Notes under the pieces: model-generated
Seen by the model: only the letters and a program-made list of their open reading frames with translations
What the model was told of the DNA's origin: nothing
Databases searched by the model: none
Shown here: positions 54,017 through 62,848 of the stretch, piece by piece
How positions within the stretch are numbered: the stretch's first letter is position 1
Layout: the number at the start of each line of letters is the position of its first letter
Made by a program: the position numbers and the translations under genes
Assembly: GCA_902825965.1 (NCBI GenBank)
Contig: CADEDA010000012.1
Coordinates: 7,238 to 71,237 of the forward strand
Direction: 5' to 3'
DNA: 64,000 nucleotides
Origin: an uncultured Gemmatimonadota bacterium
GTDB lineage: Bacteria > Gemmatimonadota > Gemmatimonadetes > Gemmatimonadales > Gemmatimonadaceae

Positions 54017-54574
54017 ATGGGTGACCCCAAGTCCCGGACCTCTGAAGCGACCGACGCGGAGTTGATCGCCCAGTGGCAGGGGGGTGACCAGCGCGCGGCG
54101 ACGGCGCTCGTCTCCCGGCACGCCCAGTCGCTCGGCCGCTTCGCGGCGAGCCTCGGGGAGCGCGAGGGGATCGACGAGTTGGTGCAGGACACGTTCGTGC
54201 GGGCCTTCCAGTCCCTCGACACGTTCCGCGCCGACAGTTCGCTCCGGACCTGGCTGTTCACGATCTGCAAGCGCCTGGTGCTCGACCGCAAGCGATCGGA
54301 GCGACGACGACGGAATCAGGTCGAGCTGGACGAAGGACACGCGGTGGTGGAGTACGACGCGCTGGACGGGATGGTGGCGGAGGAGGCGGCCGGGAGGGTG
54401 GAACGGGCGGTCGCCAAGCTGACGCCGCTGCAGCGGGAGGTGTTCTCGCTGCGGGTGACGGAAGGATTGCCGTACGGGGAGATCGCGAAGGTGGTGGACA
54501 GTACGGAGGGGGCCTGCCGCGTGCACTACCACAATGCGATGCGACTGATCAAGGAGTACCTGAGCGATGACTGA
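54017..54574 (+). CDS. ECF-family RNA polymerase sigma factor
   Basis: 185 residues. Region 2 (about 15-95) includes LVQDTFVRAFQSLDTFRADS and LRTWLFTICKRLVLDRKR; region 4 (about 125-180) has LTPLQREVFSLRVTEGLPYGEIA, a helix-turn-helix for the -35 element. No region 3, as usual for ECF factors. It overlaps the anti-sigma gene by 8 nt. The targets are probably this operon and unknown envelope genes. Confidence 0.95.
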   Translation: MGDPKSRTSEATDAELIAQWQGGDQRAATALVSRHAQSLGRFAASLGEREGIDELVQDTFVRAFQSLDTFRADSSLRTWLFTICKRLVLDRKRSERRRRNQVELDEGHAVVEYDALDGMVAEEAAGRVERAVAKLTPLQREVFSLRVTEGLPYGEIAKVVDSTEGACRVHYHNAMRLIKEYLSDD

Positions 54575-55223
54575 GTGCCTCAACGAAGACCTGCGCGACC
54601 TGCTGCCCCTGCTGGCGCACGGATCGCTGTCCGCGGCGGACGCTGGCCGGGTGCGCGCGCACATGGCCGGTTGCGCCGCCTGTGCGGCGGAGTTGAGCCT
54701 GCTGCAGTCGGCCGCCGCGCACCTTGAGGCGTCCGCCCCGGCACTCGATCTCGCCGCGATCACGCAGGGGGTGCAGACCGCCCTCGCCCAGGGACGTCCG
54801 GCGCTCCGTGTGGTGCCCGGCGAGCTCCCGGCCGGCGCCGCCGCTCCGCGCGGGGCGGCGGCACCGCCGCGCCGCACGTGGGTGCCGCGCCAGTACCTCG
54901 CCGCCGCAGCCACGATCCTGGTGGTCGTCTCGCTCGCGATCCCGTTCACGGGGCGCAACGGCGAGGACCCCGTGGCGGCACCGACCGCGACGGGGCCGGC
55001 GGCAGCGACCGACACGCCCTCGGTTCCGGTCGCGGAGTCGGGGGGCGGTACTCCTGGCGCGGCCGCGGCGCGCGAGGCGCTGGTCGCCACCGATGGGCTC
55101 TCTGACCTCACCGATGCGGATCTCGAGGCGCTGCTCGATGAACTCGAAACGCTCGAGGCGACGGTTTCGGCCGAGCCGGGTACGATGCGACGGGCGATCG
55201 TGAACACCCCGGGAGGCATCTGA
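54567..55223 (+). CDS. Anti-sigma factor with zinc-finger domain
   Basis: 218 residues. The N-terminal anti-sigma domain has the HxxxCxxC zinc motif HMAGCAAC (about residues 31-38). One membrane helix lies near 112-128 (YLAAAATILVVVSLAIPF) and the remaining 90 residues are outside, Ala/Pro-rich with an acidic end (LTDADLEALLDELETLEATV). It should hold the ECF factor at the membrane until a stress signal. Overlaps its neighbours on both sides. Confidence 0.88.
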   Translation: MTECLNEDLRDLLPLLAHGSLSAADAGRVRAHMAGCAACAAELSLLQSAAAHLEASAPALDLAAITQGVQTALAQGRPALRVVPGELPAGAAAPRGAAAPPRRTWVPRQYLAAAATILVVVSLAIPFTGRNGEDPVAAPTATGPAAATDTPSVPVAESGGGTPGAAAAREALVATDGLSDLTDADLEALLDELETLEATVSAEPGTMRRAIVNTPGGI

Positions 55224-55840
55224 TGCGCATCCCGCAATCGCTCCGAGTCACGAGTGCCGCCCTCGCGATCGCCATCGCGGCCTTGGGCCTGCGACCGGCG
55301 CTGGCGCCCGGTGTGCTCTCGGCGCAGGAAGCCGTGAGCGCCACCCAGCCTCCGGTCGCGCGTGACTCGCTGGAGTCCCGCGTGCGGCTCCGCATGGCGC
55401 AGATCGTCAAGACGCAGCTCGGGCTGAGCGACCGGCAGGTCCGGCAGCTGCTGCTCGCCACGCGGCGCTTCGAGGGACCACGCGCCGCGCTGTTCGCCCG
55501 CGAACGCGAGGTCCGCAACGCGCTGCGCGATGAGATCGAGTCGCGCGACACCACGCGGCAGCAGCAGGTGGCGACCCTGCTGGATCAGATGCTGCAGCTG
55601 CAGCGCGAGCGACTCGACCTGATCGAGGCGGAGCAGAAGGAACTCGCGACGTTCCTCACGCCAGTGCAACGGGCCCGCTACTTCGGCATGGAAGAGCAGA
55701 TCCGGCGTCGCGTCATGGAGCTCCGCGACCAGCAGCGTCCGGGCGGCATGGCACCGGATGGTCCGCCGGGCGGTCGTCGTCCGCTGGGACCGGGCAACCG
55801 GCCACCCGGTGGCGGGGCGCGTCGTCCACCGACGCGCTGA
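55223..55840 (+). CDS. Secreted Spy/CpxP-like helical protein
   Basis: 205 residues with a signal peptide ending VLSAQ. The body is helical and charged, with two LTxxQ-like motifs, LGLSDRQVRQL and TFLTPVQRARY, as in Spy/CpxP periplasmic chaperones and in zinc-resistance-like sensors. A Pro/Gly/Arg-rich tail follows residue 170. Translated with the anti-sigma factor (TGATG); it is likely the envelope sensor or effector of the sigma pair. Confidence 0.7.
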   Translation: MRIPQSLRVTSAALAIAIAALGLRPALAPGVLSAQEAVSATQPPVARDSLESRVRLRMAQIVKTQLGLSDRQVRQLLLATRRFEGPRAALFAREREVRNALRDEIESRDTTRQQQVATLLDQMLQLQRERLDLIEAEQKELATFLTPVQRARYFGMEEQIRRRVMELRDQQRPGGMAPDGPPGGRRPLGPGNRPPGGGARRPPTR

Positions 55841-55883
55841 CCGCTCCCTCGCTGCCGGGGCCGGGGTTATCTTCCGCTCCGTC

Positions 55884-55967
55884 GCCCGGATGGCGGAACC
55901 GGCAGACGCAGGGGACTCAAAATCCCCCGAGGGCAACCTCTTGTGGGTTCGATTCCCACTCCGGGCA
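55884..55967 (+). tRNA. tRNA-Leu (anticodon CAA)
   Basis: 84 nt including the discriminator A. Acceptor stem GCCCGGA pairs with TCCGGGC; anticodon stem GGGGA/TCCCC encloses the loop CTCAAAA with anticodon CAA, reading UUG. The long variable arm and T-loop GGTTCGATTCC are typical of leucine tRNA. CCA is not encoded. TATCTT at 55868-55873 is the likely -10. Confidence 0.95.
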
Positions 55968-55983
55968 TGGAGCGCGCTGAACG

Positions 55984-56023
55984 GACACAGGCCCCGACCG
56001 ATGGTCGGGGCCTGTGTCGTTTC
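55984..56023 (+). terminator. Terminator of tRNA-Leu
   Basis: Perfect 16-bp stem (GACACAGGCCCCGACC and complement, 55984-56018), loop GAT, followed by GTTT. The strongest terminator-like hairpin in the window. Confidence 0.8.
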
Positions 56024-56059
56024 GGGAACCGCCGACGCGCGTGGTCGGCGCGGCGTGTC

Positions 56060-56449
56060 TCAGCGATCCGACGGCCGCGCCGCGTCGAAGATGAGGTCGG
56101 CGGCCAACCACACGGTCCGCGTGAACGGATACGTGAAGATGGGCGCGAGGATCATCGCGACCACCGCGACCACTTGGATCGCATCCCAGGGCACGTCCGG
56201 CCACACCGTGACCACCCACACGCCGAGGATGGAGGCAAAGAGCAGTTCGGCGATGATCAGGTTGACCAGGTACGCGCCGACGAAGTGGTCCGGACGTCCG
56301 CGGTCGAGCTTGAGTGCGCAGTGCGGGCAACGCGGCTGGAGTCGCAGCCAGTTGCGGAAGATGCCCCGGCCCCCGCACTCCGGGCAGCGGAGCGTGAAGG
56401 CGCGGCCGAGTCGGGTGGAGGCGCTGGGGGCGGGCGTGGGTTCTCCCAT
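56060..56449 (-). CDS. DUF983 membrane protein
   Basis: 129 residues. Two zinc-ribbon-like CPxC motifs, LRCPECGGRGIF and PRCPHCAL, precede two membrane helices (about 59-78 and 88-110). This is the DUF983 plan, of unknown function. TAGCTT lies 6 nt before the ATG, and the promoter overlaps that of the divergent gene only 22 nt away. Confidence 0.82.
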   Translation of the reverse strand: MGEPTPAPSASTRLGRAFTLRCPECGGRGIFRNWLRLQPRCPHCALKLDRGRPDHFVGAYLVNLIIAELLFASILGVWVVTVWPDVPWDAIQVVAVVAMILAPIFTYPFTRTVWLAADLIFDAARPSDR

Positions 56450-56455
56450 GGTCGC

Positions 56456-56465
56456 AAGCTACATT
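56456..56465. promoter_or_regulatory. Overlapping divergent -10 hexamers
   Basis: Minus-strand TAGCTT (56461-56456) and plus-strand TACATT (56460-56465) share two base pairs. Each ends 6 nt from its own ATG. With 22 nt between the two start codons there is no room for leaders. Confidence 0.6.
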
Positions 56466-56471
56466 CTTTCC

Positions 56472-57221
56472 ATGGCTCATGACACTCCGCCGACGTCGCC
56501 GCGGTTGCCCGAGGTCCCAGCCGACCGGCGATTCGACCAGGAGGAGACGGCACGCATCCTCCGACGTGCGACCGAGCTGCGACCGGTGCTCCCCGCGACG
56601 CTGAGCGGGGCCGCTGATGGTGTGACGCTCGCCCAGTTGGTGGCGGCGGCGGAGGAAGCGGGCATCAGCCCCGAGGCGGTACGCCGGGCGGCGAGCGAGC
56701 TCACGGTGCCCGAGGCGCTGCGCGTGTCGCCGTGGTACGGCGCGGCGACGCGCATCGTCGAGGAACGTGTGATCGGCCGCGCGATGGCGGTGGAGGAGTT
56801 CGATGCCTTCACCGATGACGTGCGTCGGCTGTACGGGATGATGGGGGTCGTCAGCACCACGCCGCGCGGACTGACCTGGACCTCCCTCCTCCCGGGCACC
56901 GCGGCCCCGGCCGGCCGCCGGCTGAGCGTGTCGCTCGCGGTGCGCGGCAGCACGACGGTGTTGCGGGTGGAGGAGGACCTGACCCCGGACGTCGCGGGCT
57001 ACTTCGGGGCGGCCACCGGCTTCGGTGCCATCGGCATGATCGCCGCCGTCGGCGTGCTCGGCAGCTTCGGCTCCGTGCTCGCGTTCGGGGCGCCGATCGT
57101 CCCGGTAGCGTTGCTGGCCGGCGCGCGCGCGCTGTTCCGGCGCACGGCCGAGCGCCGGCGTGCGGAGGCCTCCGCCATCGCGACGCAGCTCGCCACGCGC
57201 TGCGAGCGTTCGCTGCTGTGA
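56472..57221 (+). CDS. Membrane protein of unknown function
   Basis: 249 residues. Residues 20-85 are a helical segment (FDQEETARILRRATEL, GVTLAQLVAAAEEAGISPE) similar to an N-terminal module seen in SHOCT- or kinase-linked Gemmatimonadota proteins. Residues 95-170 are mostly strands, and two membrane helices lie near 178-197 and 200-218. No catalytic motif. The GTGA overlap with the following dehydrogenase gene implies co-translation. Confidence 0.65.
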   Translation: MAHDTPPTSPRLPEVPADRRFDQEETARILRRATELRPVLPATLSGAADGVTLAQLVAAAEEAGISPEAVRRAASELTVPEALRVSPWYGAATRIVEERVIGRAMAVEEFDAFTDDVRRLYGMMGVVSTTPRGLTWTSLLPGTAAPAGRRLSVSLAVRGSTTVLRVEEDLTPDVAGYFGAATGFGAIGMIAAVGVLGSFGSVLAFGAPIVPVALLAGARALFRRTAERRRAEASAIATQLATRCERSLL

Positions 57222-58186
57222 GCCGGCGTCCCCGCGTCGTCGTCACCCGGCGACTGCCGAGTGCCGTGGAGTCGGCGCTGCGCGCGGAGTTCGATGCCGT
57301 CATCCCGCCACACGACGACGGGCTGGACGCGACGGCGCTGGCGGAGGCCATGCGCGACGCCGACGCGTTGGTGCCCACGGTCATCGACCGCCTCGCTGCG
57401 CCGCTGTTCGCGGCCGCATCCCGCTGCAGCATCGTGGCCAACTACGGCGTCGGCGTGAACCACATCGCCTTCGACGCGGCGCGTGCGGCCGGCGTGGTGG
57501 TGACCAACACGCCGGACGTGCTCACGGACGACACGGCCGACCTCACGATGCTCCTCATGCTCGCGGCGCTCCGGCGGAGCGGCGAGGGCGAGCGGGAACT
57601 GCGGGCTGGTCGCTGGGCGGGGTGGCGTCCCACGCACCTGCTCGGCCGGCGGCTCAGCGGGCGGACGCTCGGCATCGTCGGCTACGGTCGCATCGGCCGC
57701 GCGGTCGCCCGTCGTGCCCGCGACGGGTTCGGCATGCGCGTGCTGGTCTGGAGCCGCTCCCGGCCCGCGGACCTCGGTCCGCAGGACGGCGTGGAGTTCG
57801 TGGACTCGCTGGAGGCGCTGCTGCCGCGCGTCGATGTCCTCTCGCTGCACTGTCCGGCCACGCCGGCCACGCACCACCTGATCGCGGCCGCACAACTGGC
57901 GCAGTTGCGCCCGGATGCGATCCTGGTGAACGCGGCCCGCGGGGATGTGGTCGATGAAGAGGCGTTGGTCGCGGCGCTGGAGGCAGGACAGCTCGGCGGC
58001 GCCGCGCTCGACGTGTATGAGCACGAGCCGAGCGTGCACCCCGGCCTGCGCGCCCGTGAGGACGTCGTCCTGCTGCCGCACCAAGGCAGCGGCACGGTCG
58101 AGTCCCGCGTCGCGATGGGCGCGCGTGCGCTGGAGAACCTGCGCGACTACTTCGCCGGGCGCCCGCCGAGGGACCGCGTGGTCTGA
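57218..58186 (+). CDS. D-2-hydroxyacid dehydrogenase (glyoxylate/hydroxypyruvate reductase type)
   Basis: 322 residues. NAD-binding motif [13 protein letters not shown] (about 148-160). Catalytic Arg is in [13 protein letters not shown], Glu in YEHEP, and His in LPHQGSG. Overall GRHPR-like, close to glyoxylate reductase. In the window the nearest metabolic partner is icd, but they have separate promoters. GTG start overlaps the preceding stop. Confidence 0.9.
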   Translation: MSRRPRVVVTRRLPSAVESALRAEFDAVIPPHDDGLDATALAEAMRDADALVPTVIDRLAAPLFAAASRCSIVANYGVGVNHIAFDAARAAGVVVTNTPDVLTDDTADLTMLLMLAALRRSGEGERELRAGRWAGWRPTHLLGRRLSGRTLGIVGYGRIGRAVARRARDGFGMRVLVWSRSRPADLGPQDGVEFVDSLEALLPRVDVLSLHCPATPATHHLIAAAQLAQLRPDAILVNAARGDVVDEEALVAALEAGQLGGAALDVYEHEPSVHPGLRAREDVVLLPHQGSGTVESRVAMGARALENLRDYFAGRPPRDRVV

Positions 58187-58250
58187 GCGCCGCTTGCTCC
58201 GCGCGTCGCGGAGCCTAGCTTTCCCCCCACAACATTCGACCCGTAGACCA

Positions 58251-59495
58251 ATGACGACCTACAAGTACGCCAAGGTGCCCGCGAAGGGTGAGCGCATCGA
58301 GGCTTCCGCCGGCACGTTCCGCGTTCCCGACCAGCCGATCATCCCGTTCATCGAGGGCGACGGCACGGGGCCCGACATCTGGAAGGCCAGCGTGCGCGTG
58401 TTCGACGCGGCCGTGGAGCGGGCGTACGGGGGCAAGCGGAAGATCCACTGGATGGAGATCCTCGCCGGCGAGAAGGCGCACACCACCACGGGTGAGTGGA
58501 TGCCGGCGGAGTCGCTCGAAGCCGTGCGCGAGTTCAAGGTGGCGATCAAGGGACCGCTCACCACGCCCGTGGGCGGGGGCATCCGGTCGCTGAACGTGGC
58601 GCTGCGGCAGGAACTCGACCTCTATGCCTGCATCCGGCCCGTGCGGTACTTCGAGGGCGTCGGTGCCCCGGTGAAGCACCCGGGCAAGGTGGACATGGTC
58701 ATCTTCCGCGAGAACATCGAGGACGTCTACAGCGGCATCGAGTTCAAGGCGGGCACGCCGGAGGCCGAGAAGCTGCGGGCCTTCATCGAGAAGGAGTTCG
58801 GCAAGAAGATCCGCCCCCAGTCGGCCATCGGCATCAAGCCGATGTCGGCGTTCGGGTCCAAGCGGCTCATCGAGATGGCGATCCGTTACGCCATCAAGCA
58901 GCAGCGCCCGTCGGTGACGATGATGCACAAGGGCAACATCATGAAGTTCACCGAAGGGGGCTTCCGCGACTGGGGCTACGAACTCGCGAAGGAGAAGTTC
59001 GCGGGTCAGGTGGTGGCCGAGGCGGACCTGGGCCAGGCGGGCGCCGCAGCGCGCGCCGATGCCGTGATCCTCAAGGACCGCATCGCCGACTCGATGTTCC
59101 AGCAGATCCTGCTGCGCCCCGACGAGTACTCGGTGGTGGCGACGCCGAACCTCAACGGTGACTACATCTCCGATGCGCTCGCGGCCGAGGTCGGCGGGCT
59201 CGGCATCGCGCCGGGCGGCAACGTCGGTGACGAGGCTGCGGTGTTCGAGGCGACGCACGGCACTGCGCCCAAGTACGCCGGACTCGACAAGATCAACCCG
59301 GGCTCGGTGATCCTCTCGGGCGTGATGATGCTCGAGCACATGGGCTGGGACGAGGCGGGGAAGCTCATCATCACGGGCCTCGAGCGCTCGATCGCGGCGA
59401 AGACCGTCACCTACGACCTCGCGCGGCAGATGACCGGTGCCACCGAGGTGTCCACCTCGGCGTTCGGCGACGCGATCATCAAGGGGATGGCCTGA
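58251..59495 (+). CDS. icd: Isocitrate dehydrogenase (NADP)
   Basis: Oxidative decarboxylation of isocitrate in the TCA cycle. 414 residues, homodimeric E. coli-type enzyme: substrate loop [13 protein letters not shown] with the regulatory Ser, Tyr/Lys site [12 protein letters not shown], and [21 protein letters not shown] split around the NADP-discriminating Lys-Tyr pair. Promoter TTGCTC-N16-TAGCTT at 58194-58221 gives a leader of about 25 nt. TGATG overlap with pepA. Confidence 0.96.
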   Translation: MTTYKYAKVPAKGERIEASAGTFRVPDQPIIPFIEGDGTGPDIWKASVRVFDAAVERAYGGKRKIHWMEILAGEKAHTTTGEWMPAESLEAVREFKVAIKGPLTTPVGGGIRSLNVALRQELDLYACIRPVRYFEGVGAPVKHPGKVDMVIFRENIEDVYSGIEFKAGTPEAEKLRAFIEKEFGKKIRPQSAIGIKPMSAFGSKRLIEMAIRYAIKQQRPSVTMMHKGNIMKFTEGGFRDWGYELAKEKFAGQVVAEADLGQAGAAARADAVILKDRIADSMFQQILLRPDEYSVVATPNLNGDYISDALAAEVGGLGIAPGGNVGDEAAVFEATHGTAPKYAGLDKINPGSVILSGVMMLEHMGWDEAGKLIITGLERSIAAKTVTYDLARQMTGATEVSTSAFGDAIIKGMA

Positions 59496-60970
59496 TGGCG
59501 ATCGCTTTCGACGTGCGCGCCGGGGACCCGGCGCGCGCGGCCACACCCCTGTTGGTCGTGGCGCTGCCGGCGGAGCCGGCGTTCCCACGCGCCCTGGCCG
59601 CCCTCGACCGCCGCTACGGTGGTGCGCTGTCGCGGGCCGTGCGTCGCAAGGACTTCCAGGGTGGGAAGGACGAGTCGCTGTTGCTGTTCGCGCCGGGGGC
59701 GGGACCCGAGCGGGTCCTGCTGGTCGGCGCGGGGACAGCGGACCCGGTGAAGGGCCTCACCCGCGCGGCGACGCTCGCCGGACGCAAGGCGGCCGGACTC
59801 GGCGTGGGCCGCCTCGCGTTCTGGGCGGCGGACCTCGTGGGTGAAGCGCTCGAGGGCGTGGTGGTCGGGTTGTCGCTCGGGGGATGGGAGTTCAAGGAAC
59901 TCCACTCCCCGGTCCCGGCCGCCAAGCGCAAGAAGGCGCTGACGGCGGCGACGGTCTATGTGCCGAACGTGCGGGCGGCGCGCTCGGCGCTCGCCGCCGG
60001 TGTGGCCGTGGCCGAAGGCCAGAACATCACCCGGCGGCTGGCGATGCTGCCCGGCAACATCTGCACGCCGGAGTACCTCGCGCGTGCGGCGCGTGACATC
60101 GGCCGGCGGCATCGCCTCGCGGTGAAGGTGTTCGGCCGGCGCGAGATGACTCGCATGAAGATGTTTTCGTTCCTCGCCGTCGCCCAGGCGACGACGCAGG
60201 ACCCGAAGCTGATCGTGCTGGAGTACCGGGGCGGCCGCCGTGGCGAGGCACCGGTGGCGTTGGTGGGCAAGGGACTCTGCTTCGATTCCGGCGGCATCTC
60301 CATCAAGCCCGCCGCCTCGATGGAGATGATGAAGTTCGACATGAGCGGTGCGGCCGGCGTGCTGGGGGCGATGGAAGCCATCGCTCGCCTGAAGCTGCGC
60401 ATCAACGTCGTGGGACTCATCGGCTCGACCACGAACATGCTGGGGGGCGAGGCGATGAAGCCCGGCGACGTGGTCCGCGCAAGCAACGGGAAGACCATCG
60501 AGATCCAGAACACGGATGCCGAAGGGCGCCTCGTGCTCGCGGACGTGCTGCACTACGCGCGCCGCTACAAGCCGCAGGCGGTCGTCGACGCGGCGACGCT
60601 CACTGGAGCGGTGGTGGTCGCACTCGGCAGCACCACGGTCGGCGTGATGGGCAATGACCAGGCGGTGATCGACGAAGTGCTGGCCGCCGGCCGACGCGGC
60701 GGCGAGGTCGGGTGGCAACTCCCGCTGTTCGAGGAGTACAAGGAACTGATCAAGTCCGATGTGGCCGACATGCGGAACATCGGGGGGCGCGGAGCCGGTA
60801 CGATCACCGCCGCGCTGTTCCTGGCCGAGTTCGCCGAGGGGATGCCGTGGGTGCATTTGGATGTCGCGGGGACCGCCTACTCCGAGACGGACATGGTCGT
60901 GATGCCCAAGGGACCGACCGGCACGCCGGTGCGCACCTTCGTGGAGTTCGTGCGCGGGAGAGCGCGCTGA
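59495..60970 (+). CDS. pepA: Leucyl aminopeptidase (M17)
   Basis: Zinc/manganese aminopeptidase, 491 residues. The metal and catalytic signatures are VGKGLCFDSGGISIKP (Lys and Asp ligands), MKFDMSGAA and NTDAEGRLVLAD, the M17 hallmark. ATG shares a base with the icd stop (TGATG). The end touches the TonB-receptor-like gene, with a CTGA at the junction. Confidence 0.96.
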   Translation: MAIAFDVRAGDPARAATPLLVVALPAEPAFPRALAALDRRYGGALSRAVRRKDFQGGKDESLLLFAPGAGPERVLLVGAGTADPVKGLTRAATLAGRKAAGLGVGRLAFWAADLVGEALEGVVVGLSLGGWEFKELHSPVPAAKRKKALTAATVYVPNVRAARSALAAGVAVAEGQNITRRLAMLPGNICTPEYLARAARDIGRRHRLAVKVFGRREMTRMKMFSFLAVAQATTQDPKLIVLEYRGGRRGEAPVALVGKGLCFDSGGISIKPAASMEMMKFDMSGAAGVLGAMEAIARLKLRINVVGLIGSTTNMLGGEAMKPGDVVRASNGKTIEIQNTDAEGRLVLADVLHYARRYKPQAVVDAATLTGAVVVALGSTTVGVMGNDQAVIDEVLAAGRRGGEVGWQLPLFEEYKELIKSDVADMRNIGGRGAGTITAALFLAEFAEGMPWVHLDVAGTAYSETDMVVMPKGPTGTPVRTFVEFVRGRAR

Positions 60971-60975
60971 CCCTG

Positions 60976-62775
60976 ATGCGGCGCGCCGGGGTGGCGGTGC
61001 TCGTCTGGCTCGCCGCCACCCCGGCCGCGGCGCAGCAGCGGCCCGATTCGCTGCCGCGCGCGGTGCCGATGGCGATCGCGCGCGACACCAGCGCCGACGG
61101 CAAGGCGAAGCAGGACAGCGTCGTCCCCCGCGACACGGTGAAATCCCCGATCGCGGTGGCGCTGCGGCCACTGGGGCCGGAGATCCGCGGCCGCCGCACC
61201 ATCTGGGACCGCGACGCCATCTTCGCGTCCGGCGCCCTGACGCTCCCGCAGCTGCTCGCGCAGGTGGAGGGCGTGACGACCTTCCACAGCGGCTTCATCG
61301 CGTCGCCCACGGCCACGTCGTGGTTCGGCGAACTGGGCCGTGTCCGCGTGTTCCTCGACGGCGTGGAGCTCGACGCACTCGACCCCCGCGAGGGGGGCGT
61401 GCCGGACCTGTCGGTGGTCCAGCTCTGGTCGCTGGAGGAGGTGGCACTCGAGCGCACGGCGGCCGAGCTGCGCGTGCACCTGCGGTCGTGGCGGGTGCGG
61501 CTCACCACGGCGCAGACGCGGACCGATATCGTGACGGGCTCGGAGAACACCAATCTCTACCGTGGCTTCTTCGGCAAGCGCACGGATCGTGGTGGGGTGT
61601 TCCAGATCGCCGCGCAGCAGTATGCGACCACCAGCGTGCGCACGGCCGGTGACGGCGACGCCCTGTCGGCGTTCGCGCGGGCCGGGGTCGCGCGCGGGCG
61701 GTTGACGGTGGATCTCGTGGCGAGCCGCATGGGGCGCCAGCGGAACCCGAGCATCCGCAACCTCATCGGCGGCACGCCGGTGGACGACGCGATCGGCGGA
61801 TTCGAAGGCAACGACGCCGTGGGGTATCTCCGCGCCGCGTGGGGCGACGCCGACAGCACCGGGTTCTGGATGCAGGCCATCGCCGCGGCGCAGCGGCACG
61901 AGGAGACGGGCGATTCGGCGGCGGGTGCGGACACGGCGCGGTCGCTCACGCAGTACGTGGCGACCGCCGGCGTGACGCGATGGGGCGCGCGCCTGAGCGC
62001 CACCGCCCGCCTGCGCGTGCAGGACGGCAGCAGCCGCATCGCCCCGTCGGTGCACGCCGGCTGGGAACGGGACTGGCTCGCGGTCGCGGCGAATGCGGAC
62101 CTCGCGGGACCGGATTCGACGCGGCGCCTGGATGCCGCCGTCACGCTGCGGCCCCGCGACTGGCTGCATGTCGCCGCGCACCACGGAATCCAGACGCCGA
62201 CGAACCCCGGGCTGCAGGGGCCGGAACGCTCCGCGTCACGCGTGGAGCTCGGGCTGCGGCTCTTCGGGCGCTGGGTCTCCGGCGGCGTCGTGCAACGCAC
62301 CGCGCTCGACGCGGTGGGCATGCCGGTGTTCGACACCCTGTACCAGCCGGTCGCCCGCGGCGAGGGCAACGGGGTGTTCGGGGCGATCTCCGGCCGGATC
62401 CGGGGCCCCTTCTCGTTCGGCTGGCGCGGCGTGCAATGGGCCGAGGACGTGGCGTACCGGCCGAAGGTGGAGAGTCACGCCGAGGTGAGCTTCGCGTCTG
62501 GCTTCGAGAAGCAGATCGCCCGCAAGACGTTCCATCTGAGCGCCACACTCATGCACGACTACCGCGGTGCGCTGCTCGCGCCGGACGGCAGTGGTGGGTT
62601 GGCGCGGGCGGAGGGGGCGGGATGGTTCGGCACGGCGGTCGAGATGCGCATCGGGACGGCGTACCTGTTCTGGTATAACCAGAACTCCTCGGGCAAGGTC
62701 TTCGAGATGGTGCCCGGCTACGTGATGCCGAGGCTCGTCCAGCTTTACGGGGTGCGCTGGGAGTTCTGGAACTGA
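60976..62775 (+). CDS. TonB-dependent receptor-like outer-membrane protein
   Basis: 599 residues with a signal peptide (RRAGVAVLVWLAATPAAAQQ). Residues 70-165 resemble a TonB-receptor plug (LTLPQLLAQVEGVTTFHSG, RVRVFLDGVELDAL, LWSLEEVALER), and the rest is strand-rich barrel ending in WEFWN, with the usual C-terminal aromatic residues. It lacks an obvious TonB box and is shorter than most receptors (usually over 650). ATG at 60976 is used; a CTG at 60967 overlaps the pepA stop (CTGA). Confidence 0.75.
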   Translation: MRRAGVAVLVWLAATPAAAQQRPDSLPRAVPMAIARDTSADGKAKQDSVVPRDTVKSPIAVALRPLGPEIRGRRTIWDRDAIFASGALTLPQLLAQVEGVTTFHSGFIASPTATSWFGELGRVRVFLDGVELDALDPREGGVPDLSVVQLWSLEEVALERTAAELRVHLRSWRVRLTTAQTRTDIVTGSENTNLYRGFFGKRTDRGGVFQIAAQQYATTSVRTAGDGDALSAFARAGVARGRLTVDLVASRMGRQRNPSIRNLIGGTPVDDAIGGFEGNDAVGYLRAAWGDADSTGFWMQAIAAAQRHEETGDSAAGADTARSLTQYVATAGVTRWGARLSATARLRVQDGSSRIAPSVHAGWERDWLAVAANADLAGPDSTRRLDAAVTLRPRDWLHVAAHHGIQTPTNPGLQGPERSASRVELGLRLFGRWVSGGVVQRTALDAVGMPVFDTLYQPVARGEGNGVFGAISGRIRGPFSFGWRGVQWAEDVAYRPKVESHAEVSFASGFEKQIARKTFHLSATLMHDYRGALLAPDGSGGLARAEGAGWFGTAVEMRIGTAYLFWYNQNSSGKVFEMVPGYVMPRLVQLYGVRWEFWN

Positions 62776-62801
62776 CGCCGACCCGCTCCGGGGGCGGCGT
62801 C
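62774..62801 (+). terminator. Hairpin after TonB-receptor-like gene
   Basis: 7-bp stem GACGCCG/CGGCGTC with a 14-nt GC-rich loop, starting within the stop codon. No T-run. Weak terminator candidate. Confidence 0.35.
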
Positions 62802-62808
62802 GCGAACC

Positions 62809-62837
62809 TTGCCCAAGTCACGGTGCCAGAGTAACTT
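62809..62837 (+). promoter_or_regulatory. yicC-gmk promoter
   Basis: TTGCCC, 17-nt spacer, TAACTT, then 11 nt to the yicC ATG; a very short or absent leader. Confidence 0.6.
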
Positions 62838-62848
62838 ATCTGGCTACA

